Source: a virus | Length of the DNA stretch: 30,202 nt | Virus record (IMG/VR): IMGVR_UViG_3300002835_012826 | Span: 1-30,202 of that record | Reading direction: 5' to 3' (one strand) | Shown here: positions 29,601-30,202 of the stretch, one piece after another | Numbering within the stretch: position 1 is the first letter of the stretch | How the letters are laid out: the number at the start of each line of letters is the position of its first letter | Position numbers and translations under genes: made by a program | Notes under the pieces: model-generated | The model's input: only the letters and a program-made list of their open reading frames with translations | What the model was told of the DNA's origin: nothing | Database searches by the model: none

Positions 29601-30202
29601 TATACAGATATACTGGAAAAGTAGTTCAAAATGCAGGAAGAGGACAAAACGAAGTCATTATTTCAGGGGTGGGAACAAACCGTCCATATGATGGTCAATC
29701 AATATATTTCGACACACTATATAAAACTATTGCAACAATCAAAGTAACAAATGGAGGTTCTGGGTATCTACTTGCACCAAGAGTTACAATTGATTCTCCA
29801 ACTGGACCTAATGGAATTACGGCACAAGCAACGGCAACTATAGTAAATGATTCCGTTACAGAAATAACTGTGATTACCAATGGAACTCAATATATTTCTG
29901 CACCAAATATTACAATTGCTCCTCCACCTTCTGGTGTTACTGCAACAGCAGAAGTTGATGCATTAGAACCACTTTATTATACAGTTCAAAGTGCTACTTT
30001 ACCTTCTGCAGGTATTTCAACTGTCAGTTTGACACAAAACCTAAATAATACAGTAAGTTCTGGAAGTATCGCATATTTCTCAAGAGTAAGTTTACAACTT
30101 GCTTCTTCTCATGCTTTTGAATTCATTGGTGCCGGAAATGCTATTGAAGGTGCAAGACCTGCTCAAGGTGGAGTAACCATTCAAGAAAATGAAGTTGTAC
30201 AA
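26699..30202 (+). CDS. Tail fibre protein, open at the right edge (partial)
   Basis: The frame stays open from ATG 26699 to the window end (1168 codons, no stop), so only the N-terminal part is seen. It begins MADRYPLIANPDTKQIEELA, then GxLxGTA-type repeats (QFIGDLAGTATTSTFLANAS) and three copies of a module LxGxIPxxRLxGxYxI (26888-27148). A region typical of fibres (GINSDSPSYNLDVHGIAGI) follows, then a pectin-lyase-like beta-helix start (KTIFVSQSGSDSNTGLAEND, TIKAAAAIALSGDTIKVFPG, residues about 445-530). Near the right side lie two GxGY/SAPxI beta modules (about 29735-29960). It would be the host-recognition fibre or its shaft. The 61-nt gap before it has no clear promoter. Confidence 0.85.
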   Translation, partial: MADRYPLIANPDTKQIEELASFDNLNLTNNSIVGATTITSNQFIGDLAGTATTSTFLANASNIITGVINPSRLSGTYNIGVTTSLFLQNAANVLSGILPRERLGGEYDINITGTASTANALTDGSQILDGVIPIERLTGVYNIDITGTAFNAVGAATSISIGNSSLSPAEKHYVLYSEYTDRDASVYTDSNSLVYIPSTNRLGINSDSPSYNLDVHGIAGITTLLANNANITNLSGLVGVDTITSDTLAEALGFNVGLTTFLNLNVEEQTTLNDLNVTGIATIGNITFSSLDSSLNSPQINATNTNTTGIATFNSISIGSTEIINSARFFVNLAGIDTSTKSILVDSLDVGFFQDLTLSGVGTLSGNVLITNGVNVNGESVLEDLTVTGVTSFTSVNADTLNVLEYLGDGSTLSGIVTSVVAGIGVTLSPAGGTGRVTISAFRPIGKTIFVSQSGSDSNTGLAENDTKRTIKAAAAIALSGDTIKVFPGIYVENNPIILGRNVAVEGAELRNCIVSPQNPGLDLFHVNNSVHITDLSFQGQESQNGAAVVAFQPLSGVASDRFFDAARMIRLNLDYIARETVGYLTSTDYNGGTFSMGIGTAQNCAEDIKSIFKAVCHDITRGGNSKCVGAGKSYYTEVGALQHIVGVKTETIDGIRYAAGIARAVINNSTWGGKAVGVQTNVTAAVYNNVVGVVTITATNHGLTVEDSVRVAGLGFTCPSGPGTLFYPSGNLGNIFSVKRVINSNQFEVIVGQSTLPHTYVSGGTVQKYSNYQNTFTQVKDLAMQADPVTGFNNGLNGCANVVSAIYSCVGVVTTIINQGLSVLGTGINTTFPGNAGAGTTIPNHPSFSPGVGPITQGPYVRNCTNFIPKSIGMKIDGFAAELGDKDDIGVTGSMSVDSYTQYNQGGIGVSITNGAYAQLVSIFTICDDVAIYTGSGGQCDITNSNSSFGTYGLVSEGVGDETTKSIYRYTGKVVQNAGRGQNEVIISGVGTNRPYDGQSIYFDTLYKTIATIKVTNGGSGYLLAPRVTIDSPTGPNGITAQATATIVNDSVTEITVITNGTQYISAPNITIAPPPSGVTATAEVDALEPLYYTVQSATLPSAGISTVSLTQNLNNTVSSGSIAYFSRVSLQLASSHAFEFIGAGNAIEGARPAQGGVTIQENEVVQ
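26888..27148 (+). repeat. Three protein-level repeats in the tail fibre
   Basis: Copies start at 26888 (ITGVINPSRLSGTYNIG), 26978 (LSGILPRERLGGEYDINITG) and 27080 (LDGVIPIERLTGVYNIDITG), spaced 90 and 102 nt. The module LxGxIPxxRLxGxYxIxITGTA is known from phage tail-fibre shafts. Copies 2 and 3 are more similar to each other than to copy 1. Confidence 0.85.

Overview
The window looks like part of the genome of a T4-like cyanophage (myovirus of marine Synechococcus or Prochlorococcus). It is AT-rich and almost wall-to-wall coding, with start/stop overlaps of the ATGA, TAATG and TGATG kind. It carries T4 core genes (gp33, gp59, gp32, gp4, gp53, gp48, gp54-like, gp26, gp51-like, gp27, gp5-like) mixed with cyanophage-typical genes: phoH, thyX, a DUF1825 gene otherwise known from cyanobacteria, a 2OG-Fe(II) oxygenase and a glutamine-riboswitch leader. 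I found no tRNA, rRNA, CRISPR array or insertion sequence.

Region 1 (1-5.15 kb, + strand) holds auxiliary and small genes: a LOG-family protein, several hypothetical proteins, an HNH nuclease, glutaredoxin, a DUF6433-like protein, then an RNA leader with the sequence and pairing of a glutamine riboswitch feeding four overlapping peptide genes. A terminator whose loop carries a -35 box follows, and then a 58-residue gene and thyX. Region 2 (5.15-9.28 kb, + strand) is a replication/recombination/late-transcription cluster in T4 order with insertions: a small W/D-rich protein, PhoH, a PD-(D/E)XK exonuclease, gp33, gp59, a DUF1825 protein, gp32 and a small exported protein.

Region 3 (9.36-12.96 kb, - strand) is a convergent block for head completion and baseplate: gp4, an unknown 165-residue protein, gp48, gp53 and a 96-residue protein. 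It ends in two hairpins facing region 2. Region 4 (13.0-30.2 kb, + strand) is the baseplate hub, spike and fibre region: gp54-like, gp26, gp51-like, a muramidase-like hub protein, an M23 endopeptidase hub protein, gp27, a small acidic protein, a gp5-like OB-fold protein without lysozyme, a separate beta-helix tip, a spike/fibre protein, a 2OG-Fe(II) oxygenase, a large virion protein and a tail-fibre gene that runs off the right edge.

Two promoter styles can be read. Sigma70-like sites (TTGACN-17-TANNNT) precede the riboswitch operon, the thyX operon and gp32. T4-late-like NATAAATA boxes precede late genes and the minus-strand block. The most notable element is the riboswitch-controlled peptide operon at 3.53-4.21 kb, which suggests that the phage senses host nitrogen status (glutamine) and produces small peptides in response. 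That function is inferred, not shown.
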